Assembly: GCF_035917575.1 (NCBI RefSeq)
Contig: NZ_CP109090.1
Coordinates: 2,914,001-2,978,000 of the forward strand
Direction of reading: 5' to 3'
DNA: 64,000 bases
DNA from: Streptomyces sp. NBC_01788
GTDB taxonomy: Bacteria > Actinomycetota > Actinomycetes > Streptomycetales > Streptomycetaceae
Each line of letters begins with the position of its first letter. Position 1 is the stretch's first letter. The notes below the pieces were generated by a model. The model made no database searches. It was given only the letters and a program-made list of their open reading frames with translations, and was not told the DNA's origin. Below, in pieces: positions 63,214 through 64,000 of this stretch. A program made the translations under genes and the position numbers.

Positions 63214-64000
63214 ATGTGCGGAATCGTCGGATACATCGGCAAGCGTGACGTCGCTCCCCTGCTCCTGGAAGGCCTTCAGCGTCTGGAGTACCGCGGCTAC
63301 GACTCCGCGGGCATCGCCGTCACCTCGCCGAAGACGGCGGGTCTGAAGATGGTCAAGGCCAAGGGCCGGGTCCGCGACCTGGAGGCCAAGGTGCCGGCGC
63401 GCTTCAAGGGCACCACGGGCATCGCCCACACCCGCTGGGCCACCCACGGCGCCCCCTCCGACGTGAACGCCCACCCGCACATGTCGGCCGACAACAAGGT
63501 CGCCCTCGTGCACAACGGCATCATCGACAACGCCTCCGACCTGCGCCGCAAGCTTCAGGCGGACGGCGTGGAGTTCCTCTCCGAGACCGACACCGAGGTG
63601 CTCACCCACCTCATCGCCCGCTCCGAGGCGGAGACGCTGGAGGAGAAGGTCCGCGCCGCCGTCCGCATGGTCGAGGGCACCTACGGCATCGCCGTCCTGC
63701 ACGCCGATTTCCCCGACCGCATCGTGGTGGCCCGCAACGGCTCGCCGGTCGTGCTCGGCATCGGCGAGAAGGAGATGTTCGTCGCCTCCGACATCGCCGC
63801 GCTGGTCACCCACACCCGGCAGATCGTCACCCTCGACGACGGCGAGATGGCCACCCTCAAGGCCGACGACTTCCGTACGTACACCACCGAGGGCACCCGC
63901 ACCACCGCCGAGCCGACCACCGTGGAGTGGGAGGCGGCCTCCTACGACATGGGCGGCCACGACACCTACATGCACAAGGAGATCCACGAGCAGGCCGAGG
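63214..64000 (+). CDS. glmS: Glutamine-fructose-6-phosphate aminotransferase GlmS, 5' part (cut by window edge)
   Basis: The first 262 residues are inside the window. MCGIVGYIGKRDVAPLLLEGL has the catalytic Cys2 of the N-terminal nucleophile (Ntn) glutaminase, followed by LEYRGYDSAGIA, HTRWATHG, HPH and VHNGIIDN and the SDIAALV segment. It makes glucosamine-6-phosphate, the first step to UDP-GlcNAc for the cell wall. The ATG at 63214 has GAGGGG at good spacing. Next to a chitin-degrading enzyme with a DasR site it sits at the meeting of GlcNAc salvage and synthesis. No glmS ribozyme-like structure was seen upstream. Confidence 0.94.
   Translation, partial: MCGIVGYIGKRDVAPLLLEGLQRLEYRGYDSAGIAVTSPKTAGLKMVKAKGRVRDLEAKVPARFKGTTGIAHTRWATHGAPSDVNAHPHMSADNKVALVHNGIIDNASDLRRKLQADGVEFLSETDTEVLTHLIARSEAETLEEKVRAAVRMVEGTYGIAVLHADFPDRIVVARNGSPVVLGIGEKEMFVASDIAALVTHTRQIVTLDDGEMATLKADDFRTYTTEGTRTTAEPTTVEWEAASYDMGGHDTYMHKEIHEQAE

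Overview
The window looks like chromosomal core DNA of a Streptomyces species. GC content is very high, third codon positions are almost all G or C, GTG starts and 4-base stop/start overlaps are common, and the gene set (desferrioxamine E/F/A/B/C/D genes, citA, copZ-copA, accD1-acdH, DasR-type and iron boxes, BldC-sized regulator) is what I know from Streptomyces coelicolor/lividans and relatives. I see no tRNA, rRNA, prophage, CRISPR array or intact transposase.

Layout. 1-6.1 kb: a hydrolase-ABC ATPase fusion protein (its permease partner starts at the left edge), an APC amino-acid permease and methylmalonate-semialdehyde dehydrogenase. 6.1-11.1 kb: a non-coding stretch with dyads, a tiny MerR-like regulator, a zinc alcohol dehydrogenase, and a copper-efflux pair (copZ, copA) behind a promoter that contains a CsoR-type operator. 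11.1-15.9 kb: an intergenic region with a probable 6C small RNA, citrate synthase, a RecD2-type helicase and a DUF4287 protein. 16-23.2 kb: a LacI regulator plus ribokinase behind tandem operators; then a four-gene leftward operon (Gfo/Idh oxidoreductase, DUF993, sugar-phosphate isomerase, unknown protein) divergent from its own LacI regulator. 23.2-29.3 kb: a repeat-rich non-coding island, a MarR-GNAT fusion, a divergent EamA exporter/LysR pair, a MITE-like element, and a secreted GH3 beta-N-acetylglucosaminidase. 29.4-37 kb: a lipoprotein, an S37 tripeptidyl aminopeptidase, a small secreted protein, a fused heterodimer-like ABC exporter and a beta-lactamase-fold protein.

37-43.5 kb: a TPP enzyme, a ureohydrolase and a sodium/solute symporter in one leftward operon, divergent from a PucR-type regulator that carries a long in-frame tandem-repeat linker; I propose a guanidino-compound (arginine-derived) catabolic module. 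43.5-53.5 kb: a conserved protein, TesB thioesterase, two acyl-CoA dehydrogenases, a TetR regulator, and the leucine/branched-chain acid catabolic operon (acyl-CoA carboxylase beta and alpha, HMG-CoA lyase, acdH), with two copies of a TetR-type operator in the divergent promoter. 53.7-60.9 kb: the desferrioxamine locus: desE (receptor lipoprotein) and desF (reductase) behind one iron box, desABCD behind a second. 61-64 kb: a GH20 hexosaminidase with a DasR-type site, a small protein, and the start of glmS, cut by the right edge.

The most unusual features are a ~42-bp palindromic repeat that sits inside three different protein-coding genes in different reading frames, the MITE-like element, the probable 6C RNA, the minisatellite inside the PucR gene, the degenerate repeat island at 23.2-23.8 kb, and several nested or tandem dyads upstream of regulators.
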